Source: Mycolicibacterium senegalense
GTDB taxonomy: Bacteria; Actinomycetota; Actinomycetes; Mycobacteriales; Mycobacteriaceae
Direction of reading: 5' to 3'
Assembly: GCF_019645875.1 (NCBI RefSeq)
Contig: NZ_CP081000.1
Location: forward strand, 4,650,001-4,714,000
Length of the DNA stretch: 64,000 nucleotides
Shown here: positions 25,987-34,720 of the stretch, piece after piece
How the letters are laid out: the number at the start of each line of letters is the position of its first letter
Numbering within the stretch: position 1 is the first letter of the stretch
Position numbers and translations under genes: made by a program
The notes under the pieces: generated by a model
Databases searched by the model: none
Seen by the model: the letters and a program-made list of their open reading frames with translations, nothing else
Told to the model about the DNA's origin: nothing

Positions 25987-26443
25987 CGGCACCTCCGCCG
26001 GCAAGACTTATACCGGCTCTAGATTCCAGGTCTATCTGCGCCGGGAGTGGCGCGGTTGCATTGAGTCTAGCGACGAAAACGACAAGCTCTGGACGTGTTC
26101 GCAGCGAATAACCGGCCCCCGCGGACACTCTCTCAGAATGCGCTTAAGAAATTCTTCGTTATCGACTCGTTACCTTTTGGTCGCATTTGATTAAATGCCT
26201 GTTACCAGGGACTTCCCAGCTCAAACTGGACGTGTCGCATTTCACGGTCAGCACGGCCGTCAATAGCAATTCTTACCAACGCCGGCAAAAGTGAGCGGTA
26301 GATCACACCTGGACACGCCAGCAAACTTTCTTCCACGTCAACCCCGGTCGACTGGCGGCCATACGCAAAAAGTGTTACCGCTGTGAAAATTGAGCCGTCC
26401 CGGCCGTCTGGTTCGCTGACTGAAAACGTTCGCCGCCTGCGCC
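25987..26443. other. AT-richer intergenic region upstream of the propeller gene
   Basis: About 450 bases with no convincing gene. Base composition is visibly lower in GC than the flanks (for example 26141-26200). A short open frame on the minus strand (26202-26447) lacks coding character. There is an 11-bp palindrome, AAGAAATTCTT, at 26146-26156. The region probably carries the long regulatory leader of the propeller gene; I could not place sigma-factor boxes with confidence. Confidence 0.5.
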
Positions 26444-27283
26444 TCACAGCCGCAGCGCGGCCGCGGTTGCCGGACCGACGATGCCGTCCACTTTGAGCCC
26501 GCGGGTACGGCGCTGGAATTCCCTGACGGCGGCCTCGGTCTTCGGACCGAACACACCGTCGACCTCGAGATCCCCCGCATACGCGGCGTAGGCGGTCTTG
26601 AGCCGGCGCTGCAGGTGGGCGACCTCGGGCCCTTCCATGGGCCGGAACATCAGAACGTCCGCGTACTGCCCTACCGGAGCCGGCGGTCTCGGCGTCGGTG
26701 CCGGATGCGCGACGTCGCCGATCTGCGCCTGAATGTCAGCGCGCAGGATGTCCATGTCGATGGCGCCCGGATCCCATTTGCCTTGGGCGCGGCCCGCGTA
26801 TTCCTTGTGCCCGATGGTGCGTTCAGAAGTCTGAGCCAGCCGCCGATTGATCGCGGCGCAACACCGCACCAGCGCGAAATACTGTGCGTCAGGCCAATTC
26901 TTGCGGTGCGGCGCGGTGGGGCTGGTGCCGCTGTTCGCGCATTCGATACCGATCATGTGCCAGTTGCCCATGTTCGTCGGCAACCACGGGTACATACCCA
27001 CGCCGGCATGCCACGCCACGCCGAGCGCCACCACCGTCACCGTGCCGTCACGCGCAATGTGCAATTGCGACAACGGACCCGACAGGTCCGGGCGGCCATT
27101 GGCGATCGAGGCAGCCGTCGCGGCATCCGGCCCGGTGTGGTGCACCATCACCCCGCGGATGTCCTTGAAATCCCCATGCCCCCGGGTGCGCCAGCCCGGA
27201 TACTCGACGAGGTCGATACCTTCGGCCCGAAGTACATCGGCCAGCCAGACCGGATCACCGGTCCATCGTCCTGTCTGAGGCAC
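26444..27283 (-). CDS. N-acetylmuramoyl-L-alanine amidase with peptidoglycan-binding domain
   Basis: Protein of 279 residues from GTG 27283. The amidase-2/PGRP domain (~1-180) shows zinc ligands in MVHHTGPD and IGHKEYAGRAQGKWDPG, and the WHAGVG motif. A proline-rich linker (~195-207) follows, then a PG_binding_1 domain (~215-279, VDGVFGPKTEAAVREFQ and VDGIVGPATAAAL). It cleaves the amide bond between muramic acid and the stem peptide. The architecture is that of mycobacteriophage LysA amidases and of Rv3594. No signal peptide is seen, and no holin or phage gene is adjacent, so export is unexplained. Confidence 0.85.
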   Translation of the reverse strand: MPQTGRWTGDPVWLADVLRAEGIDLVEYPGWRTRGHGDFKDIRGVMVHHTGPDAATAASIANGRPDLSGPLSQLHIARDGTVTVVALGVAWHAGVGMYPWLPTNMGNWHMIGIECANSGTSPTAPHRKNWPDAQYFALVRCCAAINRRLAQTSERTIGHKEYAGRAQGKWDPGAIDMDILRADIQAQIGDVAHPAPTPRPPAPVGQYADVLMFRPMEGPEVAHLQRRLKTAYAAYAGDLEVDGVFGPKTEAAVREFQRRTRGLKVDGIVGPATAAALRL

Positions 27284-27534
27284 TGAGATCCCGCTCCTTC
27301 ATCTTCCCGCACAGCAACTACCTGCGAAGACAAGGCTACGCGCGACCACCGACATCGCACCGCCTGCCACAGAGCAGCGAGACTGGTTATGCATCAATAG
27401 CTTTGCCCAGGGCCGGCTCAACTGCGCCCGGGTTACGGCCGCGGTTCGCGCCGGGCAAAGTCAGCAAAGTATCCGGCGCATCGGCAAGGACGCTTTCCGC
27501 CCACATCGACGGTCGGATGTGCGAGCATCTGCGC

Positions 27535-28230
27535 ATGGACCCGAAGGACGACCCCGAGGCCCGCATCCGGGAGCTCGAGCGCCCACTCGCCGACGTCGCT
27601 CGCTCCTCGGAACTCGGGACTGGGGCCCGCCCCGCCCCGCCCCCCACGCAGCCCTGGCCATCGGCGAACTCCTTCCCGCCGCCGCCCCCGGGACCGCCGG
27701 CGCCCTGGCCGGGCTATGAGCCGTATCCGGCACCGCCGCAGCCGGCTCACAACGCCGGCAGCACGCGCCTGTTCCTGTTGTTCGGCGGATTCGCACTGGC
27801 CCTGGTGGTCGGTGGCCTGGTTACGGCGTACCTGACGTTCAGCAAGCCCGACTCCGGCGACTCCGCCGCCGACACGGTTACCGACAGCCAATCGACGACC
27901 ATCCGGCAGACCACGATCAACGGCGTACCGCTCCCGGGATCCGTTGCACCGACCCAGGTTCCGGCGGGGCAGACCGTGATCGTCTCCGGGATCAACGAGC
28001 ACCGGACCATCGAATGCCAGGACAACACGGTGATCGTCAGCGGCATTCAGAACGAGTTGGAGATCACGGGCCACTGCACTGCTGTAACGGTGTCGGGCGT
28101 CGAGAACGTCATCAGGGTGGAGGCCGCGGACACCATCGGGGTATCCGGGTTCGACAACCGGGTGACCTACCGCACCGGAGAGCCCGAAGTGAGCAAGTCG
28201 GGTCAGTCCAACGTGGTCGAGCAGGGCTGA
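27535..28230 (+). CDS. DUF3060 membrane-anchored protein
   Basis: 231 residues from ATG 27535. A short charged N-terminus, a Pro-rich region (~33-75), one membrane segment (~80-103, LFLLFGGFALALVVGGLV), and a C-terminal DUF3060 domain built of short beta repeats (TVIVSGINEH, TVIVSGIQNE, TVSGVENVI, IGVSGFDNRV), which suggests a right-handed beta-helix outside the membrane. DUF3060 proteins are mainly mycobacterial and have no known function. The 3' end overlaps the convergent hydrolase gene by 28 bases. Confidence 0.8.
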   Translation: MDPKDDPEARIRELERPLADVARSSELGTGARPAPPPTQPWPSANSFPPPPPGPPAPWPGYEPYPAPPQPAHNAGSTRLFLLFGGFALALVVGGLVTAYLTFSKPDSGDSAADTVTDSQSTTIRQTTINGVPLPGSVAPTQVPAGQTVIVSGINEHRTIECQDNTVIVSGIQNELEITGHCTAVTVSGVENVIRVEAADTIGVSGFDNRVTYRTGEPEVSKSGQSNVVEQG

Positions 28231-29090
28231 CCAGAGTCCGCCGCGGGCTGCGGTCGGCCGAGGAATTCGCTCAGCATCGCGACCAGCGGTGCCGGATTGT
28301 CTTCGGGCACCCAGGCATAGGAGTCGTCAATGTGCTTCAGCGTGGCCCGCGGCAGCGTCTCGGCCAGCCGCCGTGCCCCGTCCGCCGGAAAGTACCGCTC
28401 CTCGCGCGGCCAGACCACCATGGCGGGCCGGTCGTAGTCGGCCAGCCGGGGCGAGTACTCCGCCAGGTACGACGGCGACAACCCGCCCAGAAAACGTCTG
28501 AAATCGCTGCGCACCAACGGATCGCTGCGCAGTGGGCGGAGGTACTCCGCCATGATGTCGGCCGGGATGGGACGTTTGGTCGCGCCGCCGTAGGTGATCC
28601 GCAGCCGTTGGACCGGCGTGAATCCGATGGCTTTCGACTGAATCAGCCCGGCTCCCGGTAGCGCGGTGAGCCGGGCGAGCACCTTGACCGGCCACGGGTC
28701 GGAGTCGAATGCGTTGGTCGCGACGAGAACCAGTGCCTCGACGCGCTGCGGATAGCACGCGGCGACCACCTGGGCGATGTCGCCACCGTAGCCGTTGCCG
28801 ACCAGTACGGCCCGCTCGATGTCGAGCGCGTCGAGCAGATCGATGACGGTCCGGGCCAGGCCGGGCAGGGTCAGATCGGCGCCGGGAACCGCCGGGCTGT
28901 GTGATCCGAGCGCAAGATCTGGGGCGATACAACGGATCCGGTCGCCGAGACCGTCCACGACATGGCGCCAAACCAGGCCGTTGGCGACCAGGCCGTGCAG
29001 TAGCAGGACGGGCCTGCCGTGGCCGTGTTCGCGGACGCCTACCTGGCCACAGGGCAGCTGAACCAGCCTCCGGGTGTCGAGCGTGTGCAT
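28203..29090 (-). CDS. Degenerate alpha/beta-hydrolase-fold protein (catalytic residues lost)
   Basis: 295 residues from ATG 29090. The fold is intact: LLHGLVANGLVWRHV oxyanion region, then VLVGNGYGGDIAQ where the nucleophile elbow should be. The elbow reads G-N-G-Y-G, so the catalytic Ser/Asp is Gly100. At the position of the catalytic histidine the sequence reads DSYAWVPED, with Ala (259) instead of His. It is therefore probably not a hydrolase but a binding or structural member; similar His-less members exist in actinobacteria. It is divergent from a TetR gene and is probably its target. Confidence 0.8.
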   Translation of the reverse strand: MHTLDTRRLVQLPCGQVGVREHGHGRPVLLLHGLVANGLVWRHVVDGLGDRIRCIAPDLALGSHSPAVPGADLTLPGLARTVIDLLDALDIERAVLVGNGYGGDIAQVVAACYPQRVEALVLVATNAFDSDPWPVKVLARLTALPGAGLIQSKAIGFTPVQRLRITYGGATKRPIPADIMAEYLRPLRSDPLVRSDFRRFLGGLSPSYLAEYSPRLADYDRPAMVVWPREERYFPADGARRLAETLPRATLKHIDDSYAWVPEDNPAPLVAMLSEFLGRPQPAADSGQPCSTTLD

Positions 29091-29128
29091 TTCGGAGCCC
29101 TCTCGCCGCGAGCATGGGGACACAATCA

Positions 29129-29141
29129 ATACAGACTGTAT
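29129..29141. promoter_or_regulatory. Probable TetR operator
   Basis: ATACAGACTGTAT is a perfect palindrome around a central A, in the 104-base divergent region between the hydrolase-fold gene and the TetR gene. A related sequence starting with the same TCAATACA lies at 29165-29180, which could be a second site. No experiment supports the assignment. Confidence 0.5.
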
Positions 29142-29194
29142 GCAAACACATCGCGGGCCGAACATCAATACATACAGCTTGTTAAAATTTCCGC

Positions 29195-29797
29195 GTGAGT
29201 GAAGACACCCGCGACGGCCGAGAGCAGCGCAGTGAAGCCACCCGGTCGGCGCTGGTCGCCGCGGCCCGTGCCCTGTTCGTCGAACGCGGCTACACGGCGG
29301 TCTCCACCGGCGACATCGCGCGCGTCGCAGCCGTCACGCGCAACGCGCTGTACTACCACTTCCCCACCAAGGAGGCCGTGTTCCGCGCGGTCTACGAGAA
29401 CGTGGAAGGCGAGCTGGCCGAGCGCGTCCTGCCCGCAGCACTCGCCCATGACACCAGCCGCGCCCAACTCGAAGCCGGCATCGAGGAATTCTTGGACGGG
29501 TGCCTGGATCCCACGGTGGCCCGGATCAGCGTGCTGCAGGCGCCGGCCGCGCTCGGTTTCGCCCAGATGCGCGAGATCGACAACCGCAATTACCTCGGCG
29601 CCCTACGCGACGGCATCCGCGGCGCGGTCGACGCCGGTGAACTGCCCGACCTTCCGGTCGACACCCTGGCGTCGATGATCATCGGGGCGCTGGACGAGGC
29701 GGCCCTGCTGATCGCGACCGCCGACGACCCGAAAGAAGCCCGGCGCGACGCGGGACGGGTAGCGCAGGCCATGGTGGCCGGACTCTTCGCAGGTTGA
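29195..29797 (+). CDS. TetR-family transcriptional regulator
   Basis: 200 residues from GTG 29195. N-terminal helix-turn-helix (about 20-65): YTAVSTGDIARVAAVTRNALYYHFPTK, cited in part, is the classical TetR DNA-recognition segment. The remaining ~130 residues form the ligand-binding domain. It sits head to head with the degenerate hydrolase gene, so it probably represses that gene and itself through the palindrome at 29129. Ligand unknown. Confidence 0.88.
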   Translation: MSEDTRDGREQRSEATRSALVAAARALFVERGYTAVSTGDIARVAAVTRNALYYHFPTKEAVFRAVYENVEGELAERVLPAALAHDTSRAQLEAGIEEFLDGCLDPTVARISVLQAPAALGFAQMREIDNRNYLGALRDGIRGAVDAGELPDLPVDTLASMIIGALDEAALLIATADDPKEARRDAGRVAQAMVAGLFAG

Positions 29798-29798
29798 G

Positions 29799-30572
29799 CT
29801 AGAGCACCTTCGACAGAAACTCTTGTAGCCGAGGGTGTTTCGGATTGTCGAACACCTCGGCCGGAGTGTCGTCCTCGACGATGTTGCCGTCGGCCATGAA
29901 GATCACCCGCGAAGCCACCTCGCGGGCAAACCCCATCTCGTGAGTCACCACCACCATCGTCATGCCACCCTCGGCCAGATCGCGCAGCACCTGCAGCACG
30001 TCGCCGACCATCTCCGGGTCCAGGGCGCTGGTGGCCTCGTCGAACAACATGATCGACGGATTCATCGCCAAGGCCCTGGCGATCGCGACACGTTGTTTCT
30101 GGCCACCGGACAACGTGGCCGGCTTGACCTTCGCTTTCTCGGCCAGGCCCACCTGGGACAGCAATTCCATGGCCCGTTTCTCGGCAGCGGCCTTGTCCAT
30201 CTTCTTGGTCAGCAACGGCGCCAGGGTCACGTTGTCGATCACTGTCATGTGCGGAAAGAGGTTGAAATGCTGGAACACCATGCCGATGTGCTGACGCACC
30301 TTGTCCAGGTCCACTTTTCGGTCGGTGAGGTCGAATCCGTCGACGGTGACCTTGCCCGCCGTGATGTCCTCGAGCTTGTTGAGGCACCGCAGGAACGTCG
30401 ACTTCCCCGAGCCTGACGGTCCGATGACACAGACCACCTCGCCCTTGCTGACCGTGGTGTCGATGCCGTCGAGCACCACCAGATCGCCGAAGGATTTCTT
30501 CAGGCCCTCGATGCGGATCTTGACGGTGCCCTCGGGCTCGGCGGCCGCGGCTTCCGGTACCAACTGGGTCAT
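29799..30572 (-). CDS. glnQ: Polar amino-acid ABC transporter ATPase (GlnQ type)
   Basis: 257 residues. Walker A GPSGSGKST, signature LSGGQKQRVAIARAL, Walker B SIMLFDEATSALD and the H-loop VTHEMGFA are all intact. About 20 extra N-terminal residues (Ala/Glu/Pro-rich) precede the domain. Start ATG 30572 overlaps the stop of the upstream fusion gene (ATGA). It energises import of glutamine or a similar polar amino acid with the fused binding protein/permease. Its stop is one base from that of the convergent TetR gene. Confidence 0.92.
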   Translation of the reverse strand: MTQLVPEAAAAEPEGTVKIRIEGLKKSFGDLVVLDGIDTTVSKGEVVCVIGPSGSGKSTFLRCLNKLEDITAGKVTVDGFDLTDRKVDLDKVRQHIGMVFQHFNLFPHMTVIDNVTLAPLLTKKMDKAAAEKRAMELLSQVGLAEKAKVKPATLSGGQKQRVAIARALAMNPSIMLFDEATSALDPEMVGDVLQVLRDLAEGGMTMVVVTHEMGFAREVASRVIFMADGNIVEDDTPAEVFDNPKHPRLQEFLSKVL

Positions 30573-32047
30573 TTCACCATCCGTTTCTCGAGCCGGTCGG
30601 AGAGCTTGGTCAGCGCCATGATGACGATGAAGTAGATGATGCCGATGATCAGCCACATGGTGAACGACTGATAGTTGCGGGCGATGATCAGCCGTCCGGT
30701 CTGGGTGAGTTCGGCGATGCCGATCACCGACAGGATCGAGGTGTCCTTGAGGGTGATGACGAATTGGTTGACGTAGGACGGAATCATGGTGCGGACCGCC
30801 TGCGGCAGAATGACTTTGCGCATCGTCGGCAGATATCCGATACCGAGACTGCGGGCCGCCTCCATCTGTCCCTTGTCCACCGATTGGATTCCGCCTCGGA
30901 CGATCTCGGTCATATAGGCGCCGGCATTGAGGGACAGAGTGATGATGCCCGCGGTCAGCGCCGTCATCTGGAATCCGAGTGCGGTCGGGATGCCGAAGTA
31001 GATGAAGAAGGCCTGCACCAGCAGCGGTGTGCCGCGGAAGATGTCGACGTAGGTGGTGCCGATGCCCCGCAGGATGATCGACCGCGATACCCGGAAGAGC
31101 CCGAAGACGATACCGAGCACCAGCGCGATGGCGATCGACACCACTGTCAGGATGACGGTCATCTTCAGGCCGGCCATCAAGAACGGGAAGGTGCTCTTGA
31201 GCAGGCCGAAGAACGAGTTGTCCGCCTCCGAGGCGCCCTCGCCGAGGTACTTCTCGATGATCTGGTCGTAACGGCCCGAGTCCTTGAGTTCCTTGAGGCC
31301 CGCATTGAACTTCGCCAACAACTCGGCGTTGCGCCCCTTGTTGACCGCGAACCCGTAGCTGGAGCCCTTCTCCTTCGGTGTCACGGTCTTGAACCCGTTG
31401 CCCTGCTGGATGCCGTAGTTCAGCACCGGGTAGTCCTCGAAGATCGCCACGGAGTTGCCCGTCTTGACCTCCTCGAACATCGACGCGGAATCGGCGAACG
31501 AGACGATCTGGAAGCCGTACTTGTCTTTGATCGACTCGGCGAACTCGGCGCCCTCGGTGCCGTTCTTGACCGCGACGCGTTTGCCCATGAGGTCGGCGTA
31601 GGACTTGATGTCCTCGTTGTTGGCCAGCACGGCCATCTGCACGCCCGATTCGAAGTACGGGTCGGAGAAGTCGAAGACCTTCTTGCGCTCGTCGGTGATC
31701 GACATGCCGGCGATCACGCCGTCGGCCTGATTGGCCTGCACCGCCTGCAGAGCGGCGTCGAAGCCAAGCGGCTTGATGGTGATGTTGAACTTCTGATTCG
31801 CCGCGATCTCGTTGATCAGGTCGATGTCGATGCCGACGAATTTCCCGTCCACATCCTGGAATTCGAACGGTGCGAAGGTGATGTCGGTGGCGACGACGTA
31901 GGTCTCCCCCTCGGCCGCGGCGCGGGCGGGTGCCAGCATCGCGGCCCCGAACAACCCGACCAGCAGCGCCACGACGGCGGCCATCAGCCGTTGAGGGGAC
32001 CGGATCACTCCCGCGATGCCCTCACCCGACGTGGATTCGACTCTCAT
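30569..32047 (-). CDS. Fused substrate-binding protein and permease of an amino-acid ABC importer (GlnH-GlnP)
   Basis: 492 residues from ATG 32047, with AGGAGA upstream. Signal segment (~20-44), then a type-3 extracellular binding domain (~48-270, with VVATDITFAPFEF and a ADGVIAGMSITDERK stretch typical of glutamine/polar amino-acid binding proteins). After that comes a permease of the HisM class (~285-490, containing the EAA-like motif EAARSLGIGYLPTMRKVILP). Fusion tethers the receptor to the channel; such proteins are known in Gram-positive bacteria. Translationally coupled to the ATPase gene. Confidence 0.9.
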   Translation of the reverse strand: MRVESTSGEGIAGVIRSPQRLMAAVVALLVGLFGAAMLAPARAAAEGETYVVATDITFAPFEFQDVDGKFVGIDIDLINEIAANQKFNITIKPLGFDAALQAVQANQADGVIAGMSITDERKKVFDFSDPYFESGVQMAVLANNEDIKSYADLMGKRVAVKNGTEGAEFAESIKDKYGFQIVSFADSASMFEEVKTGNSVAIFEDYPVLNYGIQQGNGFKTVTPKEKGSSYGFAVNKGRNAELLAKFNAGLKELKDSGRYDQIIEKYLGEGASEADNSFFGLLKSTFPFLMAGLKMTVILTVVSIAIALVLGIVFGLFRVSRSIILRGIGTTYVDIFRGTPLLVQAFFIYFGIPTALGFQMTALTAGIITLSLNAGAYMTEIVRGGIQSVDKGQMEAARSLGIGYLPTMRKVILPQAVRTMIPSYVNQFVITLKDTSILSVIGIAELTQTGRLIIARNYQSFTMWLIIGIIYFIVIMALTKLSDRLEKRMVK

Positions 32048-32627
32048 CGTCCAGTCTCCTATCCGGTATGAAACGACGAGTCCTCACGCTATCGTCGCGA
32101 CGACGATTAGGGCGGGATTTCCGGTGTCTGGCAGGCCGCACCAGCCGAGCATCAACTGACGGCCGACTCAGACGTGCCGGGGCGTGTTCGCCAGGCGGGC
32201 TCGGGTCAAGGCCGCTCTCGTTGGGTTGACCGCGATGAGGGGGTGGACGTTCAACTCCTGCGCGGCCACACCCGAACTGCTTGTGCCGCCGTGAGTCTGA
32301 CCGGTCACGAGCTCGTTGGCCCAAACGCCGCATGCGGGTCGCGCCACCTGGGAGCCCACCAATTGCCCTGCGCGGGAAGGATTTCCTTGCACAGGCAACG
32401 TCGCAGGGCCGCGCCATCAGTCGATGGCAAAGCGCGTGTGCGACTTTACAAATCTATCCGGGTGTCTATCTCGCGACCTCATGAAGCTGGGCTGTAAAAG
32501 GACGTTGGGTCCGATACGTCGCATAAAGAGGTAGTGCACTACGCGTGAGGAATGACCACAACCAACCGTACGTTCTTTGCATCAGAGCGCTCGCAAGTAC
32601 GGCGCTTGGTTCAGAGGAAGTTTCGAC
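32048..32627. other. 580-base intergenic region between the ABC importer and a small gene
   Basis: Divergent promoters must lie here. Near the importer is the inverted repeat ATCGTCG-CGA-CGACGAT (32091-32107), 44 bases before the start codon. Short open frames in the rest (for example 32174-32497) have no coding character. The stretch 32440-32550 is less GC-rich and would suit a promoter for the gene at 32628. Nothing else recognised. Confidence 0.45.
32091..32107. promoter_or_regulatory. Inverted repeat upstream of the glutamine-type importer
   Basis: Seven-base perfect arms ATCGTCG and CGACGAT with a 3-base spacer, 44 bases upstream of the start of the fused importer gene. Possible operator; the regulator is not identified. 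Confidence 0.35.
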
Positions 32628-32921
32628 ATGAGCGTTTTCCACCCGGTTTCCGCGGTCAAACGCGAGACCTCACCACGTTCCGCATCGGACCCGCACCCCC
32701 ACGAACCGGTGCTCATCACCGAGCAGGAGGTCCTGTTCAGTACCGCTGCCGCCGCAGGCGCGCCCGCGCGCCACCACGCCATCGCGATGATGTCGAACGC
32801 GGTGTCGTCGGTCGCCGAACACTGGCACGCGCTTGCGGCCCGGCGGCGCGCCACGTACTACCCGCCGCGGTGCAGCTATCTCGAGAACAGCCTGATGGCG
32901 CGGGAGATGGATCGACTCTGA
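32628..32921 (+). CDS. Small protein of unknown function
   Basis: 97 residues from ATG 32628, with GAGGAAG nine bases upstream. It begins MSVFHPVSAVKRE, then has a predicted helical stretch (LITEQEVLFSTAAAAGAPARHHAIAMM, cited in part) and a basic ARRRATYYPPR segment, and ends LMAREMDRL. No signal peptide or membrane segment. The good ribosome-binding site and composition support it as real. It converges on the dioxygenase gene. Confidence 0.6.
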   Translation: MSVFHPVSAVKRETSPRSASDPHPHEPVLITEQEVLFSTAAAAGAPARHHAIAMMSNAVSSVAEHWHALAARRRATYYPPRCSYLENSLMAREMDRL

Positions 32922-32933
32922 CCGCACACCCGG

Positions 32934-33845
32934 TCAGCCCGCCAGCGCCACCACCTCGGAGTATCGAGACGCATCGCCGGCGACAGTCCGGCTGCGACGT
33001 CCGTGCACGTCGACCGGCACGTCTCCGGCCAAGGTGATACGGCTCAGCCGGCGGAACTGGTCGCCGTAATCGTCCACGGCATAGTGCTGGGTGGCCCGGT
33101 TGTCCCAGATCGCCAGGTCGCCTGGCTCCCAGTTCCATCGAATGGTGTTCTCCAGCTTGATGACCCGGTTCTGGAGCAGCTGGAACAGGGTGGCCGACTC
33201 CGCGGCGCTGACGCCGACGAACTGCTTGATGAAGTGCCCGAGCAACAGCACTTTCTTACCGGTTTCGGGATGGACCCGTACCACCGGATGTTCGGTCTCG
33301 TAGTACTCGGACTCGAATTCTTCGCGGTATTGGCGGTGGCCGTCGGCCAATTCCTCGTGGCGCCCGTCGTAATCGGCCGCATAGTCGTACTGATTGGTGT
33401 GCACGGCCCACAGGTTCTCGACCAGGGCGCGCAGCGGCTCGGGCAGCCGGTCGTAGGCCGCCTCCGTCGATGCCCATGTCGTGGTGCCGCCGTAGCTCGG
33501 CAACGTGACCGCCCGCAGCAGTGAGGCTTTCGGGATGCGGTCGACGAACGTCACATCGGTGTGCCAACTGTTCGCTTTGTCATACCGCGAGTCGATGGGC
33601 AGAATCCGGTCGCCTCTCGAGGTGACTGTCGGGTGCGCTTTGGTCGGCGTACCCAGTAACCGGGCGAATGCCAGCTGGCCGTCGTCATCGAGGTGGCGTT
33701 GGCCGCGGAAGAAGATGACCTTGTGCTCGAGAAGGGCGTCGTTGATCGCCGACACGGCGGCCGGCTCCAGGCGGCCGCTGACGTCGATGCCATCGATGCG
33801 GGCCCCGATGTGGGCGCCGAGCTTCACTACACGTAGGGAGGACAC
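32934..33845 (-). CDS. TauD/TfdA-family 2-oxoglutarate dioxygenase (Rv3406-like)
   Basis: About 303 residues from GTG 33845 (the frame is open to 33896). Fe(II) ligands: His95 and Asp97 in NSWHTDVTF, and the distal His in IWDNRATQHYAVDDY; the 2-oxoglutarate-binding Arg lies in FRRLSRITLAGDVPV. It is close to M. tuberculosis Rv3406, an alkyl-sulfatase that frees sulfate from alkyl sulfates, and a similar sulfur-scavenging role is likely but not proven. No sulfonate transporter is next to it. Confidence 0.85.
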   Translation of the reverse strand: MSSLRVVKLGAHIGARIDGIDVSGRLEPAAVSAINDALLEHKVIFFRGQRHLDDDGQLAFARLLGTPTKAHPTVTSRGDRILPIDSRYDKANSWHTDVTFVDRIPKASLLRAVTLPSYGGTTTWASTEAAYDRLPEPLRALVENLWAVHTNQYDYAADYDGRHEELADGHRQYREEFESEYYETEHPVVRVHPETGKKVLLLGHFIKQFVGVSAAESATLFQLLQNRVIKLENTIRWNWEPGDLAIWDNRATQHYAVDDYGDQFRRLSRITLAGDVPVDVHGRRSRTVAGDASRYSEVVALAG

Positions 33846-33917
33846 CCTGACACCATCGGCGGCAGGGCCACGAAACACCACGGTTGCGCTCAGCACGAGC
33901 GCAACGACCTCAGAAGG

Positions 33918-34256
33918 TCAGTCGATCCGGATGACGTAGGTGCCGTCGTCGTCGCGCTCGATCTGCCCGTCGAGGGCGTTGATCCACACCGGGGTGTCGC
34001 GACGTGAGCCGAGGAACGCGCTCTGCACCGAACCTCCGGGCTGCAGGTCGACGTTCCACTCGTCGTCCTGCGCGACGATGGTGAGGATCTCCTCGCCATT
34101 GGCGCGACGGATCGAGATCAGCTGGCCGTTGGAGTCCAGGTCCTCCAAGTCCGCATCGTCGTCATCGAGGTACTCATCAAGCTCAGCGTCATCGAAGATC
34201 TCGGCGTCCGAACCCCTGACATCGTCATGCACGCCGAAGACTGTACCCAGGATCAC
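33918..34256 (-). CDS. Acidic protein of unknown function
   Basis: 112 residues. A highly acidic N-terminal half (FDDAELDEYLDDDDADLEDLD) is followed by a beta-rich half (NGEEILTIVAQDDEWNVDL, WINALDGQIERDDDGTYVIRID). GTG 34256 or GTG 34232 may be the start; neither has a strong ribosome-binding site. No family recognised. It is divergent from the DUF4193 gene, which is also acidic. Confidence 0.55.
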   Translation of the reverse strand: MILGTVFGVHDDVRGSDAEIFDDAELDEYLDDDDADLEDLDSNGQLISIRRANGEEILTIVAQDDEWNVDLQPGGSVQSAFLGSRRDTPVWINALDGQIERDDDGTYVIRID

Positions 34257-34388
34257 GTTTTCCGATGAAGACCCCCGGGCGTTGAACCGCTAACGTGCAT
34301 CCGACGTTTACAGGCTGTTCGCCCGGGGAACAACGAGTCCCGCTGCGGCGTTGGCCAAGCATTGGTCTGGTTATTAGGAGGATCATCT

Positions 34389-34685
34389 ATGGCAACCGAT
34401 TACGACGCTCCTCGCGTCAAGGACACCGACGAGGCCACTGACGAGTCTCTCGAGGAACTGGCCGCCCAGCGGCGCACCTCGGCGAACACCGCGGTCATCG
34501 ACGAGGACGAGGTGGTCGATTCGTTCGATCTGCCCGACGCCGACATCTCCGGCGAAGAGCTGAGCGTGCGCGTCATTCCCAAGCAGGCTGACGAGTTCAC
34601 CTGTTCGAGCTGTTTCCTGGTGCAGCACCGCAACCGGATGGCCCTGCAGAAGGGCGACCAGCAGCTCTGCGTCGATTGCGTCTGA
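34389..34685 (+). CDS. DUF4193 family protein
   Basis: 98 residues from ATG 34389, with AGGAGG ten bases upstream. An acidic N-terminal half is followed by the conserved region SGEELSVRVIPKQADEFTC, then CSSCFLVQHRNRMA and a final CVDC, a probable four-cysteine zinc site. This matches the actinobacterial DUF4193 family (for example M. tuberculosis Rv2699c). Function unknown. The intact zinc-ribbon cysteines argue for a functional protein. Confidence 0.85.
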   Translation: MATDYDAPRVKDTDEATDESLEELAAQRRTSANTAVIDEDEVVDSFDLPDADISGEELSVRVIPKQADEFTCSSCFLVQHRNRMALQKGDQQLCVDCV

Positions 34686-34720
34686 CCGACGCCATCGACG
34701 CGTCGCGGCCCCGCCGCCTG

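Noticed and set aside
26202..26447. Small minus-strand frame between the amidase and the propeller gene
   Set aside because: No ribosome-binding site, irregular composition and no recognisable motif.
26444..29090. A prophage around the lysin-like amidase
   Set aside because: Neighbours are ordinary mycobacterial genes; no holin, terminase, capsid, integrase or attachment repeats are present.
32174..32497. Open frame in the intergenic region after the ABC importer
   Set aside because: Overlapping short frames in several phases with no coding bias.
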